Part shown: piece after piece, positions 9,250 to 19,266 of the stretch
Numbering within the stretch: the first letter of the stretch is position 1
Layout: the number at the start of each line of letters is the position of its first letter
From: Roseovarius aestuariivivens
GTDB lineage: Bacteria > Pseudomonadota > Alphaproteobacteria > Rhodobacterales > Rhodobacteraceae
Length of the DNA: 64,000 bases
Assembly (NCBI RefSeq): GCF_004761875.1
Contig: NZ_SJEY01000005.1
Location: 1-64,000 of the forward strand
Direction: 5' to 3'
The notes under the pieces: model-generated
What the model was told of the DNA's origin: nothing
What the model saw: the letters and a program-made list of their open reading frames with translations, nothing else
The model's database searches: none
Program-made: the position numbers and the translations under genes

Positions 9250-9272
9250 CGGTGTTTTCGCTGGAACAGGGA

Positions 9273-11681
9273 TCAGTGCGCGACCGCGCCCTGCCCGTCT
9301 TGACCTTTCATCGCCGTCTCGGCGGCGGCGGCCTCTTCGGCGGCCTCGTCCCACTCGACCGGCTCGGGCGTCTTGACCAGCGCCAGCTTGAGCACATCGC
9401 GCACATGCTCGACCGGAATGATCTTGAGCCCTTCCTTGACGTTGTCAGGGATCTCGGCGAGGTCCTTCTCGTTTTCCTGCGGAATAAGCACCGTCTTGAT
9501 GCCGCCCCGCAACGCCGCGAGAAGCTTTTCCTTCAGACCGCCGATCGGCAGCGCGTTGCCGCGCAGCGTCACCTCGCCGGTCATCGCGATATCCTTGCGC
9601 ACCGGGATCCCGGTCAGCACCGAGACGATGGAGGTCACCATCGCAAGGCCCGCGCTCGGCCCGTCCTTGGGCGTCGCGCCCTCGGGCACGTGCACGTGGA
9701 TGTCCCACTTTTCAAAGCGCGGCGGTTTGACCCCGATTTCGGGCGCGATGGACCGCACGTAAGAGCTGGCCGCGTCGATCGATTCCTTCATCACGTCGCC
9801 CAGCGTGCCGGTGGTCTTCATCCGGCCCTTGCCCGGCAGGCGCAGCGCCTCGATGTTCAAAAGCTCGCCCCCGACCGAGGTATAGGCAAGGCCCGTGACA
9901 ACCCCCACCTGATCCTTCTCCTCGGCCAGACCGTACTTGAACTTCTTCACGCCAAGGAAATCGGCGATGTTGTCCGCGGTGACATGCACCTCGGTCGCCT
10001 CTTTCTTGATGATCTTGGTCAGCGCCTTGCGCGCCACCTTGCCGATCTCACGCTCAAGGTTCCGCACGCCGGCCTCACGGGTGTAATGCCGGATGATCGC
10101 GGTCAGCGCAGAGTCATCGAGGCTGAATTCTTTCTGCTTCAGCCCGTGGTTCTTGATCTGCTTGGGCAGCAGATGCTGCTTGGCGATCTCGCGCTTTTCG
10201 TCCTCGGTGTAGCCCGCCAGCGGAATGATCTCCATCCGGTCCAGGAGCGGCCCGGGCATGTTGTAGGAGTTCGCCGTGGTCAGGAACATCACGTTCGAGA
10301 GGTCGTATTCCACCTCCAGATAGTGATCGACGAAGGTGCTGTTCTGCTCGGGGTCGAGCACCTCAAGCATGGCCGAGGCCGGATCGCCGCGGAAATCCTG
10401 CCCCATCTTGTCGATCTCATCGAGCAGGATCAGCGGATTCGTCGTCTTGGCCTTTTTCAGCGCCTGAATGATCTTGCCCGGCATGGAACCAATATATGTC
10501 CGGCGATGGCCGCGGATCTCGGATTCATCCCGCACGCCGCCAAGCGAAATGCGGATGAATTCGCGCCCCGTCGCCTTGGCAACGGACTCACCCAGGCTCG
10601 TCTTGCCCACACCCGGCGGGCCGACAAGGCACATGATCGGGCCCTTCAGCTTTTTCGACCGCTGCTGTACGGCAAGGTATTCGACGATCCGCTCCTTGAC
10701 CTTCTCAAGGCCATAGTGGTCCTTGTCCAGAATGTCCTGCGCCCGGCTCAAATCCTTCTTCACGCGGGATTTCACCCCCCACGGAATTGACAGCATCCAG
10801 TCGAGATAGTTGCGCACCACCGTGGCCTCGGCGCTCATCGGGCTCATGTTCTTGAGCTTCTTGAGCTCGCCCTCGGCCTTTTCCTTGGCTTCCTTGCTGA
10901 GCTTGGTAGTGGCGATCTTTTCTTCGAGTTCGGCAATCTCGCCTTCGCCCTCTTCGCCGTCGCCAAGCTCCTTCTGAATGGCCTTCATCTGCTCATTCAG
11001 ATAGTATTCGCGCTGCGTGCGCTCCATCTGGGACTTCACGCGCGTCTTGATCTTCTTCTCGACCTGCAGAACGCTCATTTCGCCCTGCATCAGGCCATAT
11101 ACCTTCTCAAGCCGCTCGCTCACGCTCAGCGTTTCCAGAAGCTCCTGCTTCTGCGCCACTTCGATGCCCAGATGGCCCGACACCAGATCGGCCAGCTTCG
11201 CGGCATCGTCCGCCTCCGTCACGGCGGCCAGCGCCTCGTCGGGGATGTTCTTCTTGACCTTGGCGTAGCGTGCGAACTCATCCGTCACGGTCCGCAAAAG
11301 CGCTGTGATCGTCGCCGCGTCGCCCGGCATTTCCTGCAGGTATTCCGCACGCGCCTCGAAGAAGTTCTCGTTCTCAAGGTAGTCGGTGATCTTCACTCGC
11401 GCGACGCCCTCGACCAGCACCTTTACGGTACCATCGGGCAGCTTCAGCAGTTGCAGGACATTGGCCAGCACGCCGGTCTTATAGATCCCGTCGGCAACGG
11501 GGTCGTCCTCGCCCGGGTCGATCTGGCTCGACAGCAGGATCTGCTTGTCATCCTGCATCACCTCCTCCAGCGCGCGCACCGATTTCTCGCGGCCCACAAA
11601 GAGGGGCACGATCATGTGCGGAAACACCACGATGTCCCGCAGCGGCAGCACCGGGTAAGAGGCGTTGAGTGGGTCTTGCAT
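9273..11681 (-). CDS. lon: ATP-dependent protease Lon
   Basis: An 802-residue LonA protease, full length for the family. The N-terminal substrate-recognition domain ([21 protein letters not shown]) is followed by a coiled-coil region, the AAA+ domain with Walker A GPPGVGKT at 354-361 and Walker [10 protein letters not shown] near 418-426, a sensor/lid region, and the C-terminal peptidase with catalytic S676 in PKDGPSAG and the partner lysine in GGLKEK about 41 residues on. It degrades misfolded and specific regulatory proteins in the cytoplasm. In the alphaproteobacterium Caulobacter it also clears CcrM, DnaA and SciP. It is a single gene, with AGGAAA ahead of the ATG and a terminator behind it. 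A heat-shock promoter is expected upstream but no convincing one was seen. Confidence 0.97.
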   Translation of the reverse strand: MQDPLNASYPVLPLRDIVVFPHMIVPLFVGREKSVRALEEVMQDDKQILLSSQIDPGEDDPVADGIYKTGVLANVLQLLKLPDGTVKVLVEGVARVKITDYLENENFFEARAEYLQEMPGDAATITALLRTVTDEFARYAKVKKNIPDEALAAVTEADDAAKLADLVSGHLGIEVAQKQELLETLSVSERLEKVYGLMQGEMSVLQVEKKIKTRVKSQMERTQREYYLNEQMKAIQKELGDGEEGEGEIAELEEKIATTKLSKEAKEKAEGELKKLKNMSPMSAEATVVRNYLDWMLSIPWGVKSRVKKDLSRAQDILDKDHYGLEKVKERIVEYLAVQQRSKKLKGPIMCLVGPPGVGKTSLGESVAKATGREFIRISLGGVRDESEIRGHRRTYIGSMPGKIIQALKKAKTTNPLILLDEIDKMGQDFRGDPASAMLEVLDPEQNSTFVDHYLEVEYDLSNVMFLTTANSYNMPGPLLDRMEIIPLAGYTEDEKREIAKQHLLPKQIKNHGLKQKEFSLDDSALTAIIRHYTREAGVRNLEREIGKVARKALTKIIKKEATEVHVTADNIADFLGVKKFKYGLAEEKDQVGVVTGLAYTSVGGELLNIEALRLPGKGRMKTTGTLGDVMKESIDAASSYVRSIAPEIGVKPPRFEKWDIHVHVPEGATPKDGPSAGLAMVTSIVSVLTGIPVRKDIAMTGEVTLRGNALPIGGLKEKLLAALRGGIKTVLIPQENEKDLAEIPDNVKEGLKIIPVEHVRDVLKLALVKTPEPVEWDEAAEEAAAAETAMKGQDGQGAVAH

Positions 11682-11859
11682 GCTCGTTTTCCTGTTCTAG
11701 CAAGAAGGCACCGGTCCCGCGTCTGCAGCAACCCCGGCCTTCTCCGTTTCGCTTCCGGATATTTGGGGCTCTCGGGACCCCATTTCAACCGCGCTCCGCG
11801 CAGAATGCCCCTTGCGCGCAGGCAGGGCAAGCCGCAATTCCCGCCCGCGCGCGTCGCGC

Positions 11860-11928
11860 TCAGGCCAGCATCAGCGCCGCCAGAACCGCCACACCCGCCC
11901 AGCTTGCCGTGAAAATCGCATAGGCCAT
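11860..11928 (-). CDS. 22-aa membrane peptide upstream of lon
   Basis: The frame ATG 11928 to TGA 11860-11862 encodes MAYAIFTASWAGVAVLAALMLA: 22 residues, almost all hydrophobic, long enough for one span. A perfect AGGAGG (11937-11942) sits 8 bases ahead of the ATG, which is the main support. It lies 178 bases upstream of lon in the same direction. No family is recognised. It could be a real small membrane protein or a leader peptide of the lon transcript. Confidence 0.5.
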   Translation of the reverse strand: MAYAIFTASWAGVAVLAALMLA

Positions 11929-12111
11929 GACCCAATCCTCCTGCCAGTTTTGCCTCTATGCGTCGGGCTTAGGCGGCAAAGGGTTCACAATCTCTCAAAG
12001 GACGCGGGCGCGATCCTAAGAATTGTCGTCAAAGCGCCCCGACACGATCCGCGCGTCGCCCAAATCGGGTGTTAGACGGCCAAGGCTACTTACACGCGAA
12101 AGGACCCGCCC

Positions 12112-12993
12112 GTGTTCGCCCGTCTTGCCCGCCAGTACCGCCGCTTTTTGCTCGGCTCGGTCCTGTTGACACTCATCATGGGCGTCGCGGTGCTCAACGG
12201 TCTGGTAGATCCCGGCGCGCTCGATCCGCCGCCCGCCACGCCACTCATCGGCGTGCTTGCCTGGCTCATCCTGCTCGTTCTGCTGATCGGAACGCCGATC
12301 CTTGTCTTCGGCCTGTTTCTGCCCGGGCTTCTGCCGCTGGGAGAGATCTGGCTTCTCGCGCTGCTCGGCCTGACGCTGATCGACCCGCTGATCCGGGGCG
12401 CGATGACGGCGCTCGGCCTGCCCGGCTGGGCCTATTGCCTGGTGCTCTTCACCGCCTTCCTCGTGACCGAGCGCAGCCTTTACGGCCCGTGGTTCGCGCG
12501 GCTGGGCCGCCGCGACATGCGCCCGCGCAGCAAGACCCTGATCCTGCCCGGCACGCCAGAGACGCTCTGGCCCGCGCTGGTGCCCGACCCGTCTCATGCG
12601 GGGCGCTACTACTGGCCGGGCGCCAGTTTTCTCGCGCCGAACGACGACAGCGGTGCGGACATGATCCTCTGCCTGCCCCGACGGATGGGCGCCAAGGACA
12701 CGCTTTACGAGATCCATGTCGATGCCTGCCGCGCTCAGCGCGACATACGCTATCGCGCCCTGCCGCGCCCCGGCACGCAGGACCCCGCGCAGGCGGTGTC
12801 GATCACCCTGACACCCGTGACCGACACCGAGACGCGCGTCACCTTCACCCGACAGCTTCTGGACGTACCCGCCGGGCAACGGCTTTTCCTCTGGCTCACG
12901 CATGACTTTCGCGACAGCTGCGCCAGCCTGCGCGCGCGGCTTTCCGGCCGGCCGGACCGCAGCCTGCAGGGTGCGCAGATGCTTCGCACCTGA
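12112..12993 (+). CDS. Membrane protein, unknown function
   Basis: A 293-residue protein beginning with GTG at 12112 behind AAAGGA. The first half holds about four hydrophobic spans (residues about 12-32, 45-72, 75-92 and 100-118). The second half (about 140-280) is soluble, with predicted alternating strands and a KTLILPGTPETLWPALVPD opening like polyketide cyclase/SRPBCC-type lipid-pocket proteins, but too weak to assign. There is no operon partner: a divergent small peptide gene lies upstream and a dioxygenase starts 65 bases downstream with its own strong ribosome binding site. Confidence 0.6.
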   Translation: MFARLARQYRRFLLGSVLLTLIMGVAVLNGLVDPGALDPPPATPLIGVLAWLILLVLLIGTPILVFGLFLPGLLPLGEIWLLALLGLTLIDPLIRGAMTALGLPGWAYCLVLFTAFLVTERSLYGPWFARLGRRDMRPRSKTLILPGTPETLWPALVPDPSHAGRYYWPGASFLAPNDDSGADMILCLPRRMGAKDTLYEIHVDACRAQRDIRYRALPRPGTQDPAQAVSITLTPVTDTETRVTFTRQLLDVPAGQRLFLWLTHDFRDSCASLRARLSGRPDRSLQGAQMLRT

Positions 12994-13058
12994 CCGGCCC
13001 CTCCTTTAACTGCGGCACCTCCTCACCTAGGTCGAAGGGAGACACTTAGGAGGACCAA

Positions 13059-14075
13059 TTGCCCGGAAGCCCGACACGCTCTCCCGAAATCGACGCAAAG
13101 AACGCCGCCCTGATCGAGGAAGCAGGCGCCACCATCACGCCGCTCGATCCCATCGGCACCGAGGTGCGCGGCCTCGATCTCGCCTCGGACACGCCCCCGC
13201 CGCGCCCGGTGCTCGACGCGCTGGAACTGGAAATGGCGCGCCGCGGCTTTCTCGTGTTCAAGAACGACCGCGAACTGGGGCACGAGGATTTTCTGAAGGC
13301 CAGCTGCTGGTGGGGCGGGCGCGACCTGCACAGCACCCATGGTGTGCATCCCGAAACGCCGGACGGCAATCCGCATATCTTCCGCCTTTCGAACGACCGC
13401 CGCCATGGCATCCCCGATGTCGGGCCGCAATGGCACAATGACGGCAGTTTCCTGCCTGCCACCTTTTCGCATTCCGGCTATCATATCATCCGCCCGGCCG
13501 AGCACGGCGGCGGCACGCATTTCGCTCATCAGGGTCTGGCCTTCGCGGCCCTGCCAAAGGCCACGCAAGAGCGCTGGCAAAGGCTGTCCTCGGTCAATTC
13601 CGCCTCGGGCGTCGTGCATCCGATGGTGCATGAGCATCCCCTGACCGGAGAACCCTGCATCTGGCTGCATCTGGGCATGACCGGCGCCATCATCGAAAAA
13701 CTGCCCGACGCGGACGGCTTCCGCCTGCTCGACGCGGATGAGATGAAATCGGTCTGCCACGCCTATAACGACATTCTCAATGCCGGGCTGGACCACGGCT
13801 ATGCCACGGCGTTCGAGTACAGCCGGAACGACTGCGTCTTCATCGACAATCTGGCCATCGCCCACCGCGCCGCGCCCGAGGCGCATAGGCCCGCCGAGCA
13901 GCAGGGCCTGCGCATCATGCACCGCAGCACGGTCCGCGGGGTTCACGACCTCGCCCCGCGCCACGGCCTGCCGCAATACGCCAGGATCGACGGCCCGAAT
14001 CCGACTGGACAAGGCGTCTGGCAGGGCGGCGATGTCGGGTTCCGCTGGGACGACCATATTCCGATGCGAAACTAG
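13059..14075 (+). CDS. TauD/TfdA-family Fe(II)/2-oxoglutarate dioxygenase
   Basis: A 338-residue protein of the TauD/TfdA (CAS-like) dioxygenase family. The metal triad is visible: H126-x-D128 in QWHNDGSF and the distal H269 in NLAIAHRAAP, followed by RIMHRSTVRG, which supplies the 2-oxoglutarate-binding arginine. The family hydroxylates small organic acids, sulfonates or amino acids; the substrate is unknown here. The start is TTG 13059, fixed by a perfect AGGAGG five bases upstream and by the absence of any in-frame ATG near it. No transporter or desulfonation genes are adjacent, so a taurine role is not suggested by context. Confidence 0.85.
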   Translation: MPGSPTRSPEIDAKNAALIEEAGATITPLDPIGTEVRGLDLASDTPPPRPVLDALELEMARRGFLVFKNDRELGHEDFLKASCWWGGRDLHSTHGVHPETPDGNPHIFRLSNDRRHGIPDVGPQWHNDGSFLPATFSHSGYHIIRPAEHGGGTHFAHQGLAFAALPKATQERWQRLSSVNSASGVVHPMVHEHPLTGEPCIWLHLGMTGAIIEKLPDADGFRLLDADEMKSVCHAYNDILNAGLDHGYATAFEYSRNDCVFIDNLAIAHRAAPEAHRPAEQQGLRIMHRSTVRGVHDLAPRHGLPQYARIDGPNPTGQGVWQGGDVGFRWDDHIPMRN

Positions 14076-14144
14076 TCTCCGGGACGGCGGGCGGGGCGAC
14101 CCGCCCCGAGGCTGGAGCGCCGGACCGCCGTCACACCGACAGCG

Positions 14145-15269
14145 TCAGAGCGGCGGGATATCCCCGTCGGCACGGCCCGCGTGAAACGCGGCCTCCCATT
14201 CGGCAAAACGGCCGTCAGCGATGGCCCCGCGCATCCCCGCCATGATCTCCTGATAGTAACGCAGGTTATGCCAGGTCAGCAGCATCGAACTGATAATCTC
14301 CTGGCTGCGGAAGACGTGGTGCAGATAGGCTCGTGAATAATTCCGGCAGGCCGGACAGCCGCACGTCTCGTCCAAAGGCCTCGGGTCGTCCTGATGCCGT
14401 GCATTCTTGATGTTGACCACACCGGCCCTGGTAAACGCCTGTCCGGTCCGCCCCGAGCGTGACGGCAACACGCAATCCATCATGTCCACGCCACGCTTCA
14501 CCGCGCCCACGATATCGTCGGGCTTGCCCACCCCCATCAGGTAGCGCGGGCGGTCCTGCGGCAGATACCCGGTGGCATAGTCCAGCACGCCGAACATGGC
14601 CTCCTGCCCCTCGCCCACGGCCAGCCCGCCGATGGCGTAGCCGTCAAAACCGATCTCCACCAGCGCCTTGGCACTCTCCTCGCGCAGCTCCTGCGTGACG
14701 CCGCCCTGCATGATCCCGAAAAGCGCGTGCCCGGGCCGGTCGCCGAAGGCGGCCTTCGACCGTTCCGCCCACCGCATGCTGAGCCGCATCGCGCGCGCCA
14801 CCTCCGGGTCTTCGGCGGGAAGCGCCGGGCATTCGTCGAAACACATCACGATATCCGAGCCCAGAAGCGCCTGGATCTCCATGGATCGCTCGGGCGTCAG
14901 CGCGTGCTTGGACCCATCGATATGGCTCTTGAAGGTCACGCCCTCTTCGTCGAGCTTTCTCAGCCCCGCAAGGCTCATCACCTGAAAGCCGCCGCTATCG
15001 GTCAGGATCGGGCGCTCCCAGTTCATGAACTTGTGCAAGCCGCCCAGCCGGGCAATCCGCTCTGCCGTGGGGCGCAGCATCAGGTGATAGGTGTTGCCCA
15101 GCAGGATATCCGCGCCCGTCTCGCGCACGCTTTCGGGCAGCATCGCCTTCACCGTCGCCGCCGTGCCCACCGGCATGAAGGCCGGCGTGCGCACCTCGCC
15201 GCGCGGCGTGCGCAGCACCCCGGTGCGCGCGTGGCCGTCCTGCGCCAGTTTTTCGAAGGTCACCCGCAC
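14145..15269 (-). CDS. tgt: Queuine tRNA-ribosyltransferase
   Basis: Bacterial-type tRNA-guanine transglycosylase, which exchanges guanine 34 for preQ1 in GUN-anticodon tRNAs during queuosine synthesis. Recognisable parts are [16 protein letters not shown] near the N-terminus, the catalytic aspartate in [39 protein letters not shown], the nucleophile region [18 protein letters not shown], and the zinc site [16 protein letters not shown] near the C-terminus. The start is taken as GTG 15269, giving 374 residues as usual for the family, with GGGG 7 bases upstream. The frame stays open to a TTG at 15332 that would add 21 basic residues. It is convergent with the dioxygenase gene and divergent from a methyltransferase. 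Confidence 0.95.
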   Translation of the reverse strand: MRVTFEKLAQDGHARTGVLRTPRGEVRTPAFMPVGTAATVKAMLPESVRETGADILLGNTYHLMLRPTAERIARLGGLHKFMNWERPILTDSGGFQVMSLAGLRKLDEEGVTFKSHIDGSKHALTPERSMEIQALLGSDIVMCFDECPALPAEDPEVARAMRLSMRWAERSKAAFGDRPGHALFGIMQGGVTQELREESAKALVEIGFDGYAIGGLAVGEGQEAMFGVLDYATGYLPQDRPRYLMGVGKPDDIVGAVKRGVDMMDCVLPSRSGRTGQAFTRAGVVNIKNARHQDDPRPLDETCGCPACRNYSRAYLHHVFRSQEIISSMLLTWHNLRYYQEIMAGMRGAIADGRFAEWEAAFHAGRADGDIPPL

Positions 15270-15412
15270 CTGCTTGCCCCGTCTTAGCTTCGCCTCGGGC
15301 GTCTCCTTACTGCGCTTTGCCCGCCGGTGCAAAAGCCAATCCGATTGTGCGCGCGCCCGGCCCGGTGTATCCCGGACCGGCCCGCTATCGCCGCCTCAGG
15401 AAAGCCCCGGAC

Positions 15413-16249
15413 ATGCCCCCTAAGGACAAATCGGCCTATTCCCGCACCTGGGACGCGTATGTCACCAAGTCGTTTCCCAGGATCAAGGCCGGCCCGCCCC
15501 ACCAGGCCGAGAACCTGCAGCCCTGGCAGGTTCTGAACACGACCGATGCGGAATACACCTGGCCCGGCGACGAATGGGGCGACGCCCGCGCGGTCGCGCA
15601 GATCCTCGACACGTGCGTCGCGCCTTATCTCGGTGCGGCGCCGCAGGCGATCTGCGAAATCGCCTCGGGCGGCGGGCGTTTCACGCAGGCGCTTCTTGAC
15701 CGGTATCCGGATACGCGCCTTCATTGTTTTGACATCTCGCAGGCCTTTCTCGACCAGATGCAGCGCCGCTTCGCCGACGAAATCGCCCTGGGCCGGGTCC
15801 GCACGCACCGCCTGACCGACCGGCCCGCGCTGATGTTCAAGACGCTCGAAAAGGCCGGTCTGCGCAGAACGCTCGACGCCGTGGTGTCCTTCGATGCGAT
15901 GGTGCATGTGGAACTGCACAGCGTGCTGATCTATGTCGCCACCGCCGCCGCGACGCTAAAGCCCGGGGGGCTTTTGGCGATGAATGTCGCCGACGGGGCC
16001 AACCCGCGTGCGTTTGAGAAACTGCTCTGCAACGCGCCCGGCGCGTTCCGCCTTGGCGGACAGGCCGGCCCCCATTTCCAGTTCATGTCGCGCGAGATCG
16101 TGGACACCATGCTGTCCCGTATGGGGTTCGTCTACGACCTGCACGACTGCAACGGGCGCGATCTTTTCTTCTCCGCCCGTCTGGACGATCCCGAGGCCGC
16201 GCCCCGCGCGTTCAAGGACGCAGGATCAAACTGGTTGCCCGCGGCCTGA
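15413..16249 (+). CDS. Class I SAM-dependent methyltransferase
   Basis: A 278-residue protein with a SAM-binding core: ICEIASGGGRFTQAL (about residues 80-94, a variant of the usual E-x-G-x-G loop), LHCFDISQAFLDQM for motif II, an AVVSFDAMVHVE segment for motif IV and LKPGGLLAMNVAD for motif VI. The substrate is unknown. The N-terminal 70 residues (SAYSRTWDAYVTKSFPRIKAG) are not part of the core and may recognise the substrate. ATG 15413 follows AGGAAA at a slightly long spacing. It is divergent from tgt with start regions close together, and convergent with the small membrane gene at 16271. Confidence 0.8.
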   Translation: MPPKDKSAYSRTWDAYVTKSFPRIKAGPPHQAENLQPWQVLNTTDAEYTWPGDEWGDARAVAQILDTCVAPYLGAAPQAICEIASGGGRFTQALLDRYPDTRLHCFDISQAFLDQMQRRFADEIALGRVRTHRLTDRPALMFKTLEKAGLRRTLDAVVSFDAMVHVELHSVLIYVATAAATLKPGGLLAMNVADGANPRAFEKLLCNAPGAFRLGGQAGPHFQFMSREIVDTMLSRMGFVYDLHDCNGRDLFFSARLDDPEAAPRAFKDAGSNWLPAA

Positions 16250-16270
16250 CAGGGTCAGGCTTGCGGCGGC

Positions 16271-16480
16271 TCACTTGGGCGGCTTTTTCGAACTGGAGGT
16301 GCCGCGCAGGGCCATGATGCCTTTCCAAAGCGCGCCCAGCAGCACACCGGCCGCCAGACCCACCGCCATCAGCACCAGGATACCGCCCTCTGTATCCGGC
16401 TCGGCCATGGTGACAAGGAACAGGCCCAGCCCGAAGCCGATCGCGCCGAAAGGGCCCCATTTCAGAAAGAACTCGCTCAT
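16271..16480 (-). CDS. Small two-span membrane protein
   Basis: A 69-residue product whose ATG (16480) overlaps the TGA of the upstream gene (16477-16479) in an ATGA arrangement, so the two are translationally coupled. It has two hydrophobic spans (about residues 9-24 and 32-50) separated by a short acidic turn (AEPDTEGG), and a basic serine-rich tail (TSSSKKPPK). No family recognised; coupling suggests that it works with the exported protein encoded just ahead. Confidence 0.6.
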   Translation of the reverse strand: MSEFFLKWGPFGAIGFGLGLFLVTMAEPDTEGGILVLMAVGLAAGVLLGALWKGIMALRGTSSSKKPPK

Positions 16481-17442
16481 CCCTCGTCGGGTCCCCAGCC
16501 CATCATCGTCATGACCGGTGCGCCCCAGCGATCCGCCCAGGCCCCGATTAGATCCCACATGTCTTCTTCCTGCCAACCGTCGATCCAGAGGTCCTGACGC
16601 TGTTCGACTTCGGCGCCCCAGGCGACGAAGCGCTCGCGAAAGCGCGGCGCGGTGACGACATCGCTCATATCGACCCGCAGGATCAACGCATCCGGCTGGC
16701 CCTTGGCCGTGCCGGGATTCCACGCAAAGAGAAACGGGCCGCGCGCCTCTCGGATACGCGCCTTGTCCTCGGCGCTGACCTTGACCGAAAGCTCGACGTG
16801 ATCGAGCGCCGTCTGTGCGAGGGCCAGACCGTAGTGATCGACGGCATGGGTGCATTTGCCAAGGATATCCGTCTCGGCGGCAATGGCCTCGACCGCCGCC
16901 TGATCCGTCAGCGGCCAGACCGTCACCAATTGCCTGTCGCGCGGCACCGCGGCCTCGGACGGCGTCATGAGAGCCGCGAGATACCCCTTGCAGGCGTTGA
17001 GGCGGCGCAGCCGGTCTTCCGGCAGGACGCGCGACTTGAACACCACGATGGCATAGGCCGCGAATTCCTCGGGCGGAAAGGCGCCCGGCGCGGCGAAGAT
17101 GCGCGTCGCCCGACCGTCGGCGCGCTGCGCCGGAGCCGTGTCCGCTCCGGCCGTGGTTTCGGACCAGCCATAGCCCGACCAGTTGCCGGCAGGCTGGCCC
17201 GGCCTCGGCGGGTACGCGGGATAGTAATTCTGGTACCCTGAGGCCCCCGCCGGACGGTCCGCCGTCGTCACGCCCCCGATGCCGCGCGTCTGCGATGATC
17301 CGTTCGGCGCCGGACAGATGAACCGGTCGTCCACAAAATAACAGCCGGGCGCGTCGGGCCATATGGTCGACTGATCCGCACCCAAAGGCGCGGCAAACAC
17401 TGTCGCGGCCACCAAGGCCGCCAATCCCTGTCGAAAAAACAT
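16477..17442 (-). CDS. Exported protein, unknown function
   Basis: A 321-residue protein. Residues 1-24 (FFRQGLAALVAATVFAAPLGA) form a clear signal peptide, so the product is periplasmic. Two cysteines soon after (CYFVDDRFIC) could form a disulfide. A Pro/Tyr/Gly-rich linker (GYQNYYPAYPPRPGQ) is followed by a mixed alpha/beta domain with repeated R/K-LPEDRL- and -VVTAPRFRERF-like segments. No catalytic motif is recognised. The start at ATG 17442 is fixed by GAGGAAG seven bases upstream; the frame is open 46 codons further but without signals. It is co-transcribed with the 69-residue membrane protein gene and divergent from the rimB-rimK fusion gene. Confidence 0.6.
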   Translation of the reverse strand: MFFRQGLAALVAATVFAAPLGADQSTIWPDAPGCYFVDDRFICPAPNGSSQTRGIGGVTTADRPAGASGYQNYYPAYPPRPGQPAGNWSGYGWSETTAGADTAPAQRADGRATRIFAAPGAFPPEEFAAYAIVVFKSRVLPEDRLRRLNACKGYLAALMTPSEAAVPRDRQLVTVWPLTDQAAVEAIAAETDILGKCTHAVDHYGLALAQTALDHVELSVKVSAEDKARIREARGPFLFAWNPGTAKGQPDALILRVDMSDVVTAPRFRERFVAWGAEVEQRQDLWIDGWQEEDMWDLIGAWADRWGAPVMTMMGWGPDEG

Positions 17443-17559
17443 CGTCGCTTCCTCATAAATCAACTTATGAAAGCGTTGCCAGCATAGCAGAAAATCCAGC
17501 GTTGAGTAAGGGCAAGGCCCGCCCACGCGACCGTCCCGGGCGGCGCGGCACCTTGAGTT

Positions 17560-17627
17560 CCCCTGCCAGACGTGATGCAATGGTGCCTCACCAGGATTTC
17601 AGGGGCCGCCTTTCGCGGCCCTTTTTT
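17560..17627 (+). promoter_or_regulatory. Leader hairpins and terminator before rimB-rimK fusion
   Basis: GGGCCGC (17603-17609) and GCGGCCC (17615-17621) around CTTTC are followed by six T (17622-17627), a textbook intrinsic terminator. No plus-strand gene ends upstream, and the next gene starts only 25 bases later. CCCCTG (17560-17565) can pair with CAGGGG (17600-17605), sharing three bases with the terminator arm, and encloses a small GGTG/CACC hairpin (17582-17592). Mutually exclusive pairing of this kind is seen in attenuators and riboswitches. It could instead be the end of an independent small RNA. Confidence 0.5.
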
Positions 17628-17652
17628 GAAGACCACGACGAAAGGACAGCCC

Positions 17653-19080
17653 ATGACCACACCTCCCGACATGCCCGAACCCCTGCAATTCGGGTGGGAG
17701 GAATGGATTGCGTTGCCCTCTCTCGGCGTGCCTGCGCTGCGCGCCAAGGTCGATACCGGCGCGCGCACCTCGGCGCTGCATGCGTTCGACATCGAAACCT
17801 TCGGCTCTTCGACAAAGCCCAAGGTCCGCTTCACCGTGCACCCGATCCCGGGGCGTGACGATCTGGTGATCCCCTGCTCCGCGGCCATTATCGACCGGCG
17901 CGAAGTCGCGTCATCGAACGGCGAAAAGGAACTGCGCTACGTCATCGAGTCGAAGCTGTCGGTCAACGGGCATTCCTGGCCCATCGAGATCACACTGACC
18001 AACCGCTCTTCGATGACCTCGCGCATGCTTCTGGGCCGGCAGGCGCTCAAGGATCACATCTCGATCGTCGCCACCGACCGCTTCCTGCAGCCTGAACTCA
18101 GCTTCGACATCTACCACACCCAGAAGATCCGCGAGGCACAGCCCAAGCGCGCGCTGCGCATCGCGGTCCTGAGCCGCGAGGACAACTATTCCACCCGCCG
18201 CCTTGTCGAGGAGGGCGAGAAGCGCGGTCACACGGTCGAGGTGATCGACACCACGCGCTGCTACATGACGATCAACACGCTGGCGCCCGAGGTGCATTAC
18301 GACGGCAAGCGCCTGCCCCGTTACGACGCGGTGATCCCGCGCATCGGGGCTTCCATCACCCCTTACGGCACGGCCATCGTCCGCCAGTTCGAGACCATCG
18401 GCACCTATTGCGTGAACCCCTCGTCGGGCATCACCGCCAGCCGCGACAAGCTGCACGCGCATCAAATCATGTCGCGCGCCAAGGTGGGCATGCCCAACAC
18501 CGCGTTTGCCGCCTCGCCCAAGGACACCGGCAACCTCATCGGGCTGGTGGGCACCGCGCCGCTGATCGTCAAGCTGCTGGAATCGACCCAAGGTAAGGGC
18601 GTCGTGCTGGCCGAAACCAAGAAAGCCGCCGAAAGCGTCATCGACGCCTTCCGCGGTCTGCGCGCCAATTTCCTCGTGCAGGATTTCGTCAAGGAGGCCG
18701 CGGGCGAGGATATCCGCTGTCTCGTCGTGGGCGGCAAGGTCGTCGCCTCGATGAAGCGCACCGGGGCCGAGGGCGATTTCCGCTCCAACCTGCATCGCGG
18801 CGGCTCAGCCAAGTCGATCCGCATCACCAAGGAAGAACGCGACACCGCCCTGCGCGCTTCCCGCGCCTTTGGGCTGGGGCTGGCGGGCGTCGACCTGCTG
18901 CGCTCCGAGGCGGGCCCGAAAGTGCTCGAGGTCAACTCCTCGCCGGGCCTTGAAGGGATCGAGAAATCCACCGGCAAGAATATCGTCGCCAAGCTCTACG
19001 AGGATATCGAGGCCAAGGTCCGGCCCCTGCCCGTCAAACGCCGCACGGCCAAATCCGCCAAAACCGAGTCGTCGGCCTGA
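17653..19080 (+). CDS. rimK: RimB-like protease fused to RimK ATP-grasp ligase
   Basis: A 475-residue fusion. Residues 1-165 match the RimB/ATP-dependent zinc-protease family, a retropepsin-like fold: the aspartyl motif [12 protein letters not shown] has D34, and [14 protein letters not shown] is the matching C-terminal part. Residues about 170-455 are RimK, an ATP-grasp ligase: [16 protein letters not shown]-terminal domain, [43 protein letters not shown] and [15 protein letters not shown]. RimK adds glutamates to the C-terminus of ribosomal protein S6, and in Pseudomonas separate RimA/RimB proteins control it; here ligase and protease are one chain. The start is ATG 17653 behind AAAGGA; the frame extends 27 codons upstream through the terminator hairpin, which argues against that longer form. 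Confidence 0.88.
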   Translation: MTTPPDMPEPLQFGWEEWIALPSLGVPALRAKVDTGARTSALHAFDIETFGSSTKPKVRFTVHPIPGRDDLVIPCSAAIIDRREVASSNGEKELRYVIESKLSVNGHSWPIEITLTNRSSMTSRMLLGRQALKDHISIVATDRFLQPELSFDIYHTQKIREAQPKRALRIAVLSREDNYSTRRLVEEGEKRGHTVEVIDTTRCYMTINTLAPEVHYDGKRLPRYDAVIPRIGASITPYGTAIVRQFETIGTYCVNPSSGITASRDKLHAHQIMSRAKVGMPNTAFAASPKDTGNLIGLVGTAPLIVKLLESTQGKGVVLAETKKAAESVIDAFRGLRANFLVQDFVKEAAGEDIRCLVVGGKVVASMKRTGAEGDFRSNLHRGGSAKSIRITKEERDTALRASRAFGLGLAGVDLLRSEAGPKVLEVNSSPGLEGIEKSTGKNIVAKLYEDIEAKVRPLPVKRRTAKSAKTESSA

Positions 19081-19266
19081 CGTCGCACAACCCAGAGCCT
19101 TCATAAGGTTTGATTTTTCGCGCGCCTCCGGGCAGGTTTTTTGCCATATGACCTGTCCGAGAGGCGTTTTCATGCGCGAAGCGGACAAGCTTATCGCGAA
19201 GTGATACGGTCCTTTAGCTAGAGGCGCTCATGCATCCAAGAACCGCACTTTACGGAGGACGGATGA

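Noticed and set aside
9252..10790. A 512-codon plus-strand frame opposite lon
   Set aside because: Arg/His/Asp-rich translation typical of an antisense shadow; lon is certain on the other strand.
11780..11840. A CTTG-containing stretch upstream of lon as a heat-shock (RpoH) promoter
   Set aside because: The -35-like CTTGCC is present, but the second element is poor and the spacing does not fit.
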